This document shows, one piece after another, positions 1 to 9,019 of a stretch of DNA of 64,000 nucleotides; the stretch's first letter is position 1; each line of letters starts with the position of its first letter. Source of the stretch: Caulobacter soli (GTDB taxonomy: Bacteria; Pseudomonadota; Alphaproteobacteria; Caulobacterales; Caulobacteraceae); contig NZ_CP049199.1 of assembly GCF_011045195.1 (NCBI RefSeq), forward strand, positions 2,976,001 through 3,040,000, read 5' to 3'. Below the pieces are notes generated by a model that saw nothing but the letters and a program-made list of their open reading frames with translations, was not told the DNA's origin and ran no database searches. Position numbers and translations under genes: made by a program.

Positions 1-93
1 CTGGATCCTCTGGCGACTATCGCGACCCTGCGGGAAAACACGGTGTGGGGATGCCCGAGCGGTTCCGGAGCCGACGTGCGCCTGGCCGCTTAG
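1..93 (+). CDS. C-terminal end of an unidentified protein (cut by window start)
   Basis: Reading frame 1 is open from the first base and ends in TAG at 91-93, giving a 30-residue tail that ends in GSGADVRLAA. The composition looks protein-like, and the stop codon shares bases with the stop of the convergent XRE regulator gene (TTAG at 90-93), a compact arrangement seen at other convergent pairs in this window. The tail is too short to assign a family. It may be a chance open frame, because only 90 bases are visible. Confidence 0.35.
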   Translation: MDPLATIATLRENTVWGCPSGSGADVRLAA

Positions 94-485
94 GACACCC
101 CGGCCACGGTCCGGATCAGATCCACCAGTCTACGACGCGTGGCGCCGGCCGGGACCCTGGCGAAGATGGCCGCCATTTGATGGCCCTCCTGGCTGCTCAG
201 GAAAATCTGCGTCGCCTCGACGCCGTCGGCAGGCTCAAGAGTATCCGCCTCCGGTAATCCCTGAAAAAAATAGCCCGTCCCCACCTTCAGAAAAACGCCG
301 ATCTCGTAAAGCTTGGAGGCGCTGACCCGGTTGGAGCCGCGCTCGTATTTCTGAACCTGCTGGAAGGACAGACCCAGGGCCGTGGCCAGTTGATCCTGGC
401 TGACACCCAGCAACTTGCGCCGCATGCGGATCATGCCGCCGACATGAATATCGACAGGATGCGATGCCGAGTCGGTCTGGATCAT
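90..485 (-). CDS. XRE-family helix-turn-helix transcriptional regulator
   Basis: This 131-residue protein carries one helix-turn-helix of the XRE/Cro-C1 type at about residues 16-72, with the typical sequence LGVSQDQLATALGLS followed by FQQVQKYERGSNRVSA. The C-terminal 55 residues are variable and may sense a ligand or dimerise. The ATG is preceded by GGGAG at a good distance, which supports the start. Proteins of this size and pattern are common in Caulobacter and other alphaproteobacteria as single-domain regulators. The target is unknown; the gene stands alone, convergent with the partial frame at the left edge. Confidence 0.85.
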   Translation of the reverse strand: MIQTDSASHPVDIHVGGMIRMRRKLLGVSQDQLATALGLSFQQVQKYERGSNRVSASKLYEIGVFLKVGTGYFFQGLPEADTLEPADGVEATQIFLSSQEGHQMAAIFARVPAGATRRRLVDLIRTVAGVS

Positions 486-895
486 GAACTTTACTCCCGG
501 TCGTACAAATTGTTGCCGGAAGTAATACAGGTAAAACTTTCCACCTCAACGCGACTATTACGCACAGCACCCCTTCCGAACACCCCTGCGCCGGATATTA
601 TTATCGCTTTACATTGATATATTATAATATTCAGACATTAGAACCCCGTCGAGCCGAAGCCTGGCCGAAGCCTGTGCACTCTGCGCTTGGGCACGGAAAC
701 ATGGCTGAGGTCACCCGTCTCTTTGCCCGGCGAGAGAACTGGAACGCCCAAGGCGCGACCATCCTCCCCGGCCGGTCGGCGTGGCCGATTTCCGACAGGG
801 TCCCGCCAAGAGCGACTCGCCGCCACGCTCAGAAGACGACCTTGAAGGGCCCTATAACGTCGGAAATAATCGATCTGCTGTGACGTCCGTGCTGG
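486..895. other. Intergenic region without a convincing gene
   Basis: These 410 bases separate the XRE regulator from the first HWE kinase. Around 590-650 the sequence is much richer in A and T than its surroundings (for example TTGATATATTATAATATTC), which suggests promoter or foreign DNA. Open frames here (such as one at 614-883) lack a recognisable family or good ribosome binding site, and none is called. Confidence 0.5.
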
Positions 896-2092
896 CTAGT
901 GCATTAGGGTCGCCATAGGGATCGTAATTGAAATCCGAAGGCCGTTTGGCAGCCAGTCGCGTTGCAACGAACCTCTCAGCAGTCGGATTACCGCGTTGTG
1001 CAGCAAGTTCGTGCCGAAGCCGTCCGCAGCAGATTTAGGATGGGCGTCCAACTTCTGGCCGGCCTCTTCCCAAACCAGCCCAACAGACGCGTCAACGTGC
1101 GTGACGGTCAGGGAGATATGCCCCGCTGGAGATCGCAACGCGCCGTATTTCACGGCGTTGGTCGCGAGTTCGTTGATGACCAACGCCATCGCCGTCGTCG
1201 CCGAATGGCCCACGGGACAATCCGCGCCCTTGATTGTGATTTGTCTCTCCGCCCCCATTGTTGCGCCATAGGGCTCTAGAAGCGTCGACAACAGGCCGAG
1301 GAGTGTCGGGATCACCGGCAGACCCGCACGATCGACGTCTAGCGGCGAAACATAGGCGGTCGCTCGGCCTAGTGCGTTTAGACGCCGGCGCAGTTTGTCG
1401 ACGAAGCCGGTTCGATCCGGCTCCGAACGCGCCGACAGCGAGATCACGCCGTCAACCACGGCGAACACGTTCTTGATGCGATGCGATAATTCCAAACTCA
1501 TCAGCGCCGTCCGTTCGTGGACCCGGCGCCGCTCCGTGATGTCCTGGGAAATCGCAACGATCTGGGCTGGACGCCCGGTCGCATCACAGACCGGCGCGAC
1601 GACGACGTCCCAGACCTTCAAGGTCCCCTTTGCCGTCGCGCATTCGGCCGTAAACCGCGCCACCACGCCTTCGGCCGCCCGGTTCACAGCGTCGGCGACC
1701 TGGGTGCGGGTCTCCTCGGGCCAGAACAACGACCAAGTCTGGCCCTTCAAAGGATTGAAGTCGTCGATTTCCATCAGGCACAGACCGTTGGCGTTCATCG
1801 CCATCAGCCGTCCATCGAGATCAATTATTTTGACGCAATCCTGGCTCGCCTCAAAAAGGCTCGCGCTGATCGGGTCAGCGAGCCCGGCGCCCTGGTCGGA
1901 ATTCGGACGCGCATGCGTTGGCGCGTCTCGGGCGGAAGGCGTTGTCGGTGAACTTAGCGGGCCACGCCGCTGCGCCGGATCGGCGCCCGATGGCGGCGTC
2001 AACTTGCCGGTTCGCGCGACACGGTCGCGCTTCGCCGCGAACTTGCCGCCTGGCCCGCGAGGTTCGGAACCTCGGCTATCACGCATTTCCAT
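896..2092 (-). CDS. PAS-domain sensor histidine kinase, HWE/HisKA_2 type
   Basis: A roughly 398-residue soluble kinase. After a low-complexity N-terminus of about 75 residues comes a PAS domain (about residues 77-190, ending DITERRR), then the HWE-type phosphoacceptor helix with ELSHRIKNV (His about 204), an N box INELATNA (about 307) and the WEE motif (Trp about 341) that define HWE kinases. In the N box an Asn stands where most HWE kinases have His. No membrane segment is seen, so it likely senses a cytoplasmic signal. No response regulator is adjacent. The start is uncertain: ATG at 2092 has a G-rich stretch upstream, while ATG at 2179 or TTG at 2191 would extend the protein. Confidence 0.82.
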   Translation of the reverse strand: MEMRDSRGSEPRGPGGKFAAKRDRVARTGKLTPPSGADPAQRRGPLSSPTTPSARDAPTHARPNSDQGAGLADPISASLFEASQDCVKIIDLDGRLMAMNANGLCLMEIDDFNPLKGQTWSLFWPEETRTQVADAVNRAAEGVVARFTAECATAKGTLKVWDVVVAPVCDATGRPAQIVAISQDITERRRVHERTALMSLELSHRIKNVFAVVDGVISLSARSEPDRTGFVDKLRRRLNALGRATAYVSPLDVDRAGLPVIPTLLGLLSTLLEPYGATMGAERQITIKGADCPVGHSATTAMALVINELATNAVKYGALRSPAGHISLTVTHVDASVGLVWEEAGQKLDAHPKSAADGFGTNLLHNAVIRLLRGSLQRDWLPNGLRISITIPMATLMH

Positions 2093-2212
2093 CGAAAAGG
2101 CCCCCGCGCCCAGATCGAGGAAGTTTAACCGAAATTGAAACGCGGAGTTGCAACATGGATCAAGATTTCGGCCGCCCATAACAGTAATCAACCCGCTAAG
2201 AGCCTTTATTTT

Positions 2213-2494
2213 TCAAGCTATGTCGGGTTTCAGACTCTCACTGATAGCGCCGAGAAGCGTGATTGATCTATTTGCCATTGCTTCTTCGGCCTCGGCCGCA
2301 TCCACAACGATCTCTGCAGCGACATCAGCGGCGACTTCGATGATTTCGACGGCTTCGGCGACGCTGATGACCGATTTGGAGATCAGGGCGTGCACCAGGC
2401 TCTCGACCAGCAACAAGGCGGCCTGACCGTGAGCGCTGGGCGCCCCGCCGGCTCCTTCTGGTCGCACGGCGTCTTCAAAGACGTCTTTCGCCAT
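2213..2494 (-). CDS. Small alanine- and valine-rich hypothetical protein
   Basis: A 93-residue frame starting MAKDVFEDAV. The middle (about residues 35-75) is a long run of Ala, Val, Glu and Ile without helix breakers, which predicts one amphipathic helix. I do not recognise a family. The ATG at 2494 is chosen over an upstream ATG at 2566 because the first 24 residues of the longer version look unlike protein. It lies between the HWE kinase and a Crp-type gene that faces away from it. Composition bias alone could create this frame, so confidence is moderate. Confidence 0.42.
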   Translation of the reverse strand: MAKDVFEDAVRPEGAGGAPSAHGQAALLLVESLVHALISKSVISVAEAVEIIEVAADVAAEIVVDAAEAEEAMANRSITLLGAISESLKPDIA

Positions 2495-2667
2495 GGTCTC
2501 GGCTCCGTCAGGCGAGAGCGCTAGGTCTCTCAGCCGCCGGAGCCTGATCGAAGGGCCGACGATCACCCAGTCGTAGCTGAATGAGCGCGCGAAACCATCA
2601 CATACATCAACATTCGACTATAACTTTGAACAATATCAAAAAATATTGCGCCGTAGGATGATGGCGG

Positions 2668-3390
2668 ATGGAAAACCGCTTCGTGGAAAAGTTGCGCGGG
2701 CTTGGCCAACTGAGCCCGGCCGATGTCGCGGTCTTGCGAGCGGCGACATCCAAGCCTCACAAGGTGGCGGCGCGGCGTGATCTGATCCGCGAGGGTGATC
2801 GACCAGGTCCGGTCTTCGTGGTTCTGGAAGGCTGGGCATGCCGCTACAAGGTCTTGCCCAACGGGACGCGGCAGGTCTTGGCCTTCCTGATGCCCGGTGA
2901 CTGCTGTGACCTCCACATCGGCTTGCTCGCCGAAATGGACCACAGCATCCAAACCGTCACGCAGGCCGTGATCGCGACGATCGATCGCGAGGTGATGGAC
3001 GCGATCATGGATGGGCACCGGGGCGTGGCCAAGGCGATGTATTCCGCGCAGCTGATCGACGAAGGCACGATGCGAGCCTGGATTACCAGCATGGGGCGGC
3101 GCGCGAGCATCGAGCGCGTCGCTCACCTGATGTGTGAACTCTATATGCGGGCGCGCAACATCGGGCTGGTGATCGAGCCGCCGTTCGCCCTGCCCTTGTC
3201 ACAGCTCCTTCTGGCGGACTCCTTGGGAATGACGCCCGTTCATCTGAATCGCGTTCTAAAAGAGCTGCGGTTGGCTGGAGCCATGAATCTTCAGCGCGGC
3301 AGCCTGTTGATTACGGACCCGGACAAGCTCGCCCAAATTGCCGGCTTCGATGAGAACTACCTCCATCGACGATTGCGGATGGCCACCTAA
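2668..3390 (+). CDS. Crp/Fnr-family transcriptional regulator
   Basis: 240 residues with an N-terminal cyclic-nucleotide-binding-like beta barrel (about 1-145, containing IREGDRPGPVFVVLEGWACR) and a C-terminal winged helix of the Crp type (about 150-225) with the recognition helix MTPVHLNRVLKELR. No Fnr-type cysteine cluster is present, so it is unlikely to be an oxygen-sensing iron-sulfur Fnr. It belongs to the same subfamily as the two divergent Crp-like proteins at 16734-17468 and 17685-18452. It is monocistronic and followed by a strong terminator. Effector and targets are unknown. Confidence 0.88.
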   Translation: MENRFVEKLRGLGQLSPADVAVLRAATSKPHKVAARRDLIREGDRPGPVFVVLEGWACRYKVLPNGTRQVLAFLMPGDCCDLHIGLLAEMDHSIQTVTQAVIATIDREVMDAIMDGHRGVAKAMYSAQLIDEGTMRAWITSMGRRASIERVAHLMCELYMRARNIGLVIEPPFALPLSQLLLADSLGMTPVHLNRVLKELRLAGAMNLQRGSLLITDPDKLAQIAGFDENYLHRRLRMAT

Positions 3391-3463
3391 CGGCGCGGGG
3401 ACGGCCGGCGTCCAAGACACGATCGTCAGAGCGCTCAAGCGGCGCAAGCCATTCGGCGCGTGA

Positions 3464-3494
3464 AGAGGCCCCGGAAATTTCCGGAGCCTCTTTT
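3464..3494 (+). terminator. Rho-independent terminator of the Crp-like gene
   Basis: The arms AGAGGC and GCCTCT enclose an inner CCGGAAATTTCCGG palindrome, giving a long stem with one mismatch. It is followed by TTTT on the + strand, as expected for the upstream + strand gene. Confidence 0.7.
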
Positions 3495-3525
3495 CCGAGC
3501 GAGACCCTTGAGGTCTCAGCAGCGG

Positions 3526-4113
3526 CTAGGTGGGACGCTGAATGCCGGCGCCCAGGCTGTCCATGATCTCGCCGGCGTCATAGGCGCGTGGGTCGCCGGA
3601 GGGCTTGGCGCCCTTGTGCAGGACGATCTCCGCCGTGGCCTCGAACTTCTGCACTGTCCGCATCTGCGCGCGACTGGTGAAGAACGGATCACCCCAATAG
3701 GGATCCCACGAGCGCCAGCCGCCGTATCCCGCGCCGTAGTAGCGCCAGGACGGACGCCAGGCTCCATACCCGGCGCCATAGCCAAAGCCCGGCCTCATAA
3801 ACGGATCGGCGTCGACCACGGTGCGTGCGGTGCGGTCGGTACGGCGGTCGGCGGTCTCGAACCAGTCATAACCTTGTTGGCGCGTGAGTTCGGCGGCGCG
3901 GTAGAGCAGATAGCGCTCCACGGTTTCACGTGACGTCAAGGTGTTGCCGGCGAACGAAACGCGATAGCGATCGGCCTCAAGGCGCTGGTCGGAGAATCCA
4001 CCGGACGCTGATTGTCCGGCCACGTTGGGTTGATAGGGCGTGGCGGTGGCGCAGGCGGACAAGCCCGCTGCCAAGGCCAACGCGGCGGCGAGCACCGTTC
4101 GTCTAACGGTCAT
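3526..4113 (-). CDS. Lipoprotein of the CC0125/CC1285 family
   Basis: 195 residues starting MTVRRTVLAAALALAAGLSA, with a lipobox LSAC placing the lipidated Cys at about 21. The mature part contains a conserved beta-rich segment (DRYRVSFAGNTLTS, then a helix with YLLYRAAELTRQQGYDWF), then a Tyr/Gly/Trp-rich stretch (about 110-145) and a terminal KFEATAEIVL segment. This order matches small outer-membrane-associated lipoproteins described only by Caulobacter locus names. The function is not known. The ATG at 4113 gives a proper signal peptide; the upstream ATG would add 15 residues before it. Confidence 0.78.
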   Translation of the reverse strand: MTVRRTVLAAALALAAGLSACATATPYQPNVAGQSASGGFSDQRLEADRYRVSFAGNTLTSRETVERYLLYRAAELTRQQGYDWFETADRRTDRTARTVVDADPFMRPGFGYGAGYGAWRPSWRYYGAGYGGWRSWDPYWGDPFFTSRAQMRTVQKFEATAEIVLHKGAKPSGDPRAYDAGEIMDSLGAGIQRPT

Positions 4114-4352
4114 GATTTGATCTTTCGGTTGCTTGACGAAAGCTACGTCGCCCCTCACCGTGCGGATGCAAAAACGTCAATATTTTCTATATGTTATGAA
4201 TACGACGTAGTGAAAGACGCGCCTTAGACGACGCCCTGTCGAGCGCTTCGCGTAGGGCGGCAATCGGTTTGCGGGATCATTTCGCCAACCTGAGCTTTAC
4301 TGATCCTGCGTGGCCTGATCCGATCGCCGCGCCTTTGGAGATTTGCGCCTTA

Positions 4353-5519
4353 ATGCCCCACACCGGTCTTGGCGCTGATCTGCTTAAACTGCGCGAACTC
4401 GCTTCCAGTATCGCCGCCGATGTCCTGGCCCCAAACGCCGAAGCGGTGGATCGCGACGCCGTCTGGCCGGTCGAGGGCATGCGAGCCCTTGCCGAGGCGG
4501 GGCTGATGGGCCTGCACATTCCTTTGCGCCTGGGCGGACATGAACAGGGCATGCTGGCCCTCTCGGTAATCACCGAGGAACTGGGCCGTGCCTGCGGCTC
4601 GACCGCCATGTGCTTTGGCATGCACAGCATCGCCGCCAAGGTGCTGGCCGCCAAGGCCACGCCCGAGCAGGAAGAGCGCTTCCTGCGCCCGATCGCCCAA
4701 GGCCGGCACATTACGTCACTGGCGCTGAGCGAGCCGGGCACCGGCGCTCATTTCTTCTTGCCCCGCGCCACCTTCAGACCCGATGGCGATGGCTATATCG
4801 TCGACGGTGAGAAAAGCTTTGTCACCAGCGGCGGCCACGCCGACTCCTATGTGGTTTCCGCCATTCCGCCCGGCGGGGAATTGGACCCCGGCGCGTTCAC
4901 CTGCCTGGCGGTCGAGGCCGACGCCCCTGGCCTGGACTGGCGGCCGGGCTGGAACGGCTTTGGCATGCGGGGCAACAGCTCGCGCCCGCTGGGCCTGGAT
5001 GGCGTCCACGTTCCACGCGCGAATTTGCTGGGCGCGGAGGGCGATCAGATCTGGTTCGTGTTCGAGGTCATCGCCCCCTATTTCCTCACCGCCATGACTG
5101 GGGTCTATCTCGGGATCGCCACCGCGGCCCTGGAGGCGGCGATCACCCACCTCAAGGTCCGCCGCCATAGCCATACAGGCGAGGCGCTCAGCGACATCCC
5201 CATCCTCTGGCATGAGGTGGCCGAGGCTTGGACCGAGGTCGAGTCCACCCGCCAGTTGGTGCGCCACGCCGCCCGCCTGGGCGACGCGGGCGCCGAGGGC
5301 GCGGCTCAGGCCTTGTTCGCCGCCAAGGCTCGCGTCGCCAAGACCGTGAACGCGGTCACCGAGACCGCGATGATCCTGATGGGCGGCCGGGGCTATGCGG
5401 AGAACAGCCAGGTCGCGCGGCTGCATCGTGACGCGCGAGCCGCCAACGTCATGTCGCCCACAACCCATCTTCTGCAGTCGTGGCTGGGGCGTTCGCTCCT
5501 CGACCTGCCCCTGCTCTGA
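4353..5519 (+). CDS. Acyl-CoA dehydrogenase-like flavoprotein, active-site Glu not seen
   Basis: 388 residues with the full acyl-CoA dehydrogenase layout: N-terminal helical domain, middle beta domain (SEPGTGAHFF, then the conserved KSFVTSG) and a C-terminal helical domain ending in ILMGGRGYAENSQVARLHRD. FAD-dependent alpha,beta-oxidation of an acyl-CoA is the family reaction. Two features are odd: the flavin/substrate signature usually reads EPxxGSD but here is EPGTGAH, and the usual C-terminal catalytic Glu region (YEGTxEI) reads MSPTTHL. It may use another base or another chemistry. TTTGGAG lies 11 bases before ATG 4353; a TTG at 4269 is an alternative start. The hybrid kinase gene follows after 9 bases. 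Confidence 0.82.
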   Translation: MPHTGLGADLLKLRELASSIAADVLAPNAEAVDRDAVWPVEGMRALAEAGLMGLHIPLRLGGHEQGMLALSVITEELGRACGSTAMCFGMHSIAAKVLAAKATPEQEERFLRPIAQGRHITSLALSEPGTGAHFFLPRATFRPDGDGYIVDGEKSFVTSGGHADSYVVSAIPPGGELDPGAFTCLAVEADAPGLDWRPGWNGFGMRGNSSRPLGLDGVHVPRANLLGAEGDQIWFVFEVIAPYFLTAMTGVYLGIATAALEAAITHLKVRRHSHTGEALSDIPILWHEVAEAWTEVESTRQLVRHAARLGDAGAEGAAQALFAAKARVAKTVNAVTETAMILMGGRGYAENSQVARLHRDARAANVMSPTTHLLQSWLGRSLLDLPLL

Positions 5520-5528
5520 GGACGTATC

Positions 5529-7973
5529 TTGCCGTTTCGGGTTGCGCATTTTGGGGATGAGGGCAGCGCCGGTCGGCTGCGCGCGGCGGCCGACGTCTCG
5601 ACCGAGCCGTTCGAGATTCTCGCGCCCGAGGCCCGCGCGGTCGACGCCGACATCTTCGTGTTCGGGCCCGCGGCGCGCGATCCCCTGGCCCAGGCCGGCG
5701 GGCTGCTCAAATCACATCCGATGGGACAGGTGTTGTTCCTTTTGCCGGCCGATCGCCTGGACCGTTTCCGGGGCAGCCTGCCCTTCGTACCTCACATGGC
5801 CTCGGCCTGGACGGCGGACATCGCCAGCTCGCCGCAAAGCCTGGCGGGCCTGCTGTCGACCGCCGCCCAGACAGGCGCGCACCGCGCCGCGATGGCCACA
5901 ATGCACGAGCGCATCAACCGGCAACTGACGCTGGGCGGCGGCCGGGCCAAGGCCGAGAACGCCGAGGAGTTGCGCCGGCAACAGCTGTCGCTTTCCGAAG
6001 ACTATCTGGCCACCCTGCTCAGCCAAGCGCCGGACGCCTTCATCGCCCTATCGCTGAGCGGTGGCGTCATCGCCTGGAATGAGGCCGCCACTAACCTGTT
6101 TGGCCCCTCGTCCGAAATGGCGATCGGCCGCGACGCCGAGTCCGTTTTCCCGATCGAAATGCGCGGAGAGCTGAGCGAACTTATCGCTTTGGGTCGTCGC
6201 GGGCAGGCGTTTACGGGACGAGAAATTGCTTTCTCCACCCTTGGCGGTCGGCGTTGGGCGGAACTGAGCCTGGCACCGGTGCGCGATGACAGCGGCCGCG
6301 TCGTCACCCTGTCGATCACCATCCGCGACGTTACCGAACGGCAGCGGATCGAGGATCAGTTGCGCGACAGCGAGGCGCGCTATCGCACCCTGATCGAGAC
6401 CCTGCCGCAACTGGTCTGGACCTGCAGCCCTGATGGCGCCTGCACCTATCTCAGCCGTCAGTGGGTGGAGTACACGGGTGTTCCGGAGGCGCAGCAGCTG
6501 GGCATGGGCTGGGTCGATCGGGTCATTCATCCTGACGATCGGTCCAGGACCGTCGAGCATTGGCTCGGCGCGGTCGCGGGACATCACCCCTACGACATCG
6601 ATTATCGAATCCAAGGCCGTGATGGCGTCTATCGCTGGTTCAAGACCCGGGGCACGCCGATCCGCGACGAGGATAACGCGATCATCGAATGGTTTGGGAC
6701 CTGCACCGACATCGAGGAGATCGTGGCGGCGCGCGAGACCTTGGCGCGCAGCGCCGAGCAATTGGAGAACCAGGTCGCGCTTGAGATCGGACGCCGCGCC
6801 GAGACTGAAGAGGCGCTGCGTCAGGCCCAGAAGATGGAGGCGGTCGGCCAACTGACCGGCGGCATCGCCCACGATTTCAACAATCTTCTCCAAGGCATCG
6901 TCGGGTCGCTGGAGCTGGTCCAGAAGCGCATAGGCGAAGGTCGTACCGGCGACCTGATGCGTTTGATCAGCGGCGCGGTCAGCTCCGCCGATCGCGCCGC
7001 GGCCCTGACCCATCGCCTGCTGGCCTTTTCCCGCCGCCAGCCCCTGGATCCCAAGCCGGTGAAGGTCAATCCGTTGGTCTCGTCCATGGAGGACCTGTTG
7101 CGGCGAACGCTCGGCGAGCAGGTCGAACTGGAGCTGGTCCTGGCGGGCGGTCTTTGGTCAACGCTGTGCGACGCTCATCAGCTGGAGAGCGCCATCCTCA
7201 ATCTGGCGATCAACGCCCGCGACGCCATGCCGGATGGCGGCAAGCTGATCATCGAAACGGCCAACACCCATCTCGATGTCGATTACGCCAGTCGGATCCG
7301 CGAGATCTCACCTGGCCAGTATGTCTGCGTCAGCGTCAGCGATACCGGAACTGGCATGTCCCCCGAGGTGGTCGCCCGCGCGTTCGACCCGTTCTACACC
7401 ACCAAGCCCATGGGCCAGGGAACGGGGCTGGGCCTGTCGATGATCTACGGCTTCGCCCGACAGTCGGAGGGACTGGCGAAGATCTACAGTGAGCCGGGTG
7501 ACGGGACTTGTGTGAAGCTCTACCTGCCGCGCTATCGCGGCGCCCCTGGCGTCAGTGACGAGCCCGTGGTCATCGCCGTCCACGCCGAACCGCTCGCGGC
7601 TTCAACCTCTGAAACCGTTCTGATCATCGAAGACGAACCGATCGTTCGCGGCTTGGCCCTCGAAGTGCTCGGCGAGCTTGGCTACCGCACGCTCGAAGCC
7701 GGCGACGGCCCGGCGGGTCTCGCGATCCTGCGCTCCGCCGCCCGGATCGATCTGCTCATAACCGACATCGGCTTGCCCGGCGGCCTGAACGGTCGCCAGG
7801 TGGCCGACGCCGCCCGCGTGCTGCGGCCTGATCTAAAGGTCCTGTTGATGACGGGCTATGCCGAGAACGCAGCCTTGGCCAAGGGCGTACTTGAGCCGGG
7901 CATGTCGATGATCACCAAGCCCTTCGCCATGGACGTCCTGACCTCTCGAGTGCGCTCGATCCTGGGCGAGTAG
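5529..7973 (+). CDS. Hybrid sensor histidine kinase with PAS domains and receiver
   Basis: 814 residues. The first 130 resemble a receiver fold without phosphorylation residues (FRVAHFGDE, then DIFVFGP, then VLFLLPADR). Two PAS domains follow (about 155-280 and 285-405, the latter ending GTCTDIEE), then a coiled coil, the HisKA helix with GGIAHDFNNLLQG (His about 449), an HATPase domain (NLAINARDAMPDGG, DTGTGM, GTGLGLSM) and a C-terminal receiver with IIEDEP and phospho-Asp in ITDIGLPGG (about 744). It has no membrane segment. Start is TTG with GAGG upstream, 9 bases after the dehydrogenase stop, so the two are probably co-transcribed and may share a signal. Confidence 0.88.
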   Translation: MPFRVAHFGDEGSAGRLRAAADVSTEPFEILAPEARAVDADIFVFGPAARDPLAQAGGLLKSHPMGQVLFLLPADRLDRFRGSLPFVPHMASAWTADIASSPQSLAGLLSTAAQTGAHRAAMATMHERINRQLTLGGGRAKAENAEELRRQQLSLSEDYLATLLSQAPDAFIALSLSGGVIAWNEAATNLFGPSSEMAIGRDAESVFPIEMRGELSELIALGRRGQAFTGREIAFSTLGGRRWAELSLAPVRDDSGRVVTLSITIRDVTERQRIEDQLRDSEARYRTLIETLPQLVWTCSPDGACTYLSRQWVEYTGVPEAQQLGMGWVDRVIHPDDRSRTVEHWLGAVAGHHPYDIDYRIQGRDGVYRWFKTRGTPIRDEDNAIIEWFGTCTDIEEIVAARETLARSAEQLENQVALEIGRRAETEEALRQAQKMEAVGQLTGGIAHDFNNLLQGIVGSLELVQKRIGEGRTGDLMRLISGAVSSADRAAALTHRLLAFSRRQPLDPKPVKVNPLVSSMEDLLRRTLGEQVELELVLAGGLWSTLCDAHQLESAILNLAINARDAMPDGGKLIIETANTHLDVDYASRIREISPGQYVCVSVSDTGTGMSPEVVARAFDPFYTTKPMGQGTGLGLSMIYGFARQSEGLAKIYSEPGDGTCVKLYLPRYRGAPGVSDEPVVIAVHAEPLAASTSETVLIIEDEPIVRGLALEVLGELGYRTLEAGDGPAGLAILRSAARIDLLITDIGLPGGLNGRQVADAARVLRPDLKVLLMTGYAENAALAKGVLEPGMSMITKPFAMDVLTSRVRSILGE

Positions 7974-8003
7974 ATCGGCTGGGCTGCGGTTACGAATACG
8001 CCC

Positions 8004-8939
8004 TCAGCCCGTAGCAGCCAGCGCCGTCCACAGTCGGCCGCGATAGGCCTCATAGCAACGACGCCCTGCCTCTAACCGCATCAGCGCTCCTTCGGCGATG
8101 AAGCGCGCGCAGCTCGGATCGGCGGCCACCAGCGGGCGCAGAACCTCGGCGTTCCAGGCTTCGGAATGGGCGATGTCCAGCGTGGCGTGCAGCGCAAAGT
8201 ACTTGCGCGTCTTGCCCACGCCCAGGCGCTTGAGTCCCTTGGCGACCAGATCGGCGCGCCAGGGCGCCGTCAGCTCCACCGCGCCCAGCGCGCCGACGGC
8301 GTGGTAGGCGTAGCGCCGGGTGGTCGCAAAGGCGACCAGGGTGTTGCCCAAGGCCAGCGAGGCCGGCTCGGTCGTTTCGATCGCGGGTCGCAGGTCCAGG
8401 GCCTTGGCCAGTTGATCCAGCATCGGCCCGTGCATGCCGGCCTCCGCACCACGCCCCATCTCGTCCCAGTAGTTGCGCGCCAGCTCCAGCTTCGCCGGCA
8501 CGGGCATCTTTACCTGGGTCATGGCGACCAGGTCGTCGAACCCCGCCTCACCCGCGACCTCCTGCTCCAGGAACCATCGCATCGCTTCGAAATCGGCGAC
8601 CCTTTCAAGCCATGGAAATAGCGGATCATCCTGCCCCGGACCATTTTCCTTCAGCGACTCGAACCAGGCGATGAAGCCCTCGACATCGCTGGGCGCGGCG
8701 GCGGCGCGATCAGCGACCAATAGGCGCTGGCTTTCGATGAAGGCGCCTTCCAGGCGGCGCATGGCGTGCTCTTCGTCGAGATCGGCTTCCCAATCGGCGT
8801 GCGGCGTGGCGGGGTCAAGCCGACGATGGTTCCAGCGTGACAGGCGGCGCTGGAGAGCCGCGTCGACGGCGCCGACGTCATCGGTCGACAATGGGTTGGC
8901 AGGGCGGAGGCGAAGGGTGTGAGCGAGCGTGTTGGTCAT
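8004..8939 (-). CDS. Iron-containing redox enzyme, heme-oxygenase-like diiron oxidase fold
   Basis: 311 residues, almost entirely helical. Likely metal ligands are in three places: MRWFLEQEV (Glu, about 188), NYWDEMGRG (Glu, about 160-170 region) and ALHATLDIAHSEAWN near residues 245-260, where the H-x3-D-x2-H spacing matches TenA/UndA/CADD-like heme-oxygenase-like diiron oxidases. That superfamily oxidises small amines, fatty acids or amino acids with dioxygen; the substrate here is unknown. It is divergent from the cyanophycin operon with a 133 base gap, which hints at a link to amino acid storage but does not show it. The residue positions are estimates by eye. Confidence 0.72.
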   Translation of the reverse strand: MTNTLAHTLRLRPANPLSTDDVGAVDAALQRRLSRWNHRRLDPATPHADWEADLDEEHAMRRLEGAFIESQRLLVADRAAAAPSDVEGFIAWFESLKENGPGQDDPLFPWLERVADFEAMRWFLEQEVAGEAGFDDLVAMTQVKMPVPAKLELARNYWDEMGRGAEAGMHGPMLDQLAKALDLRPAIETTEPASLALGNTLVAFATTRRYAYHAVGALGAVELTAPWRADLVAKGLKRLGVGKTRKYFALHATLDIAHSEAWNAEVLRPLVAADPSCARFIAEGALMRLEAGRRCYEAYRGRLWTALAATG

Positions 8940-9019
8940 GGCCGCTTAAGACGCACCGATCGATCCGGGTTCCGCGAACCATCATCCGATGGGCCACACA
9001 AGCGGCGATCGGTGAGCCA

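Noticed and set aside
614..883. Small frame in the first intergenic region
   Set aside because: It has no ribosome binding site, an odd composition and no recognisable family; the AT-rich start looks like promoter DNA.
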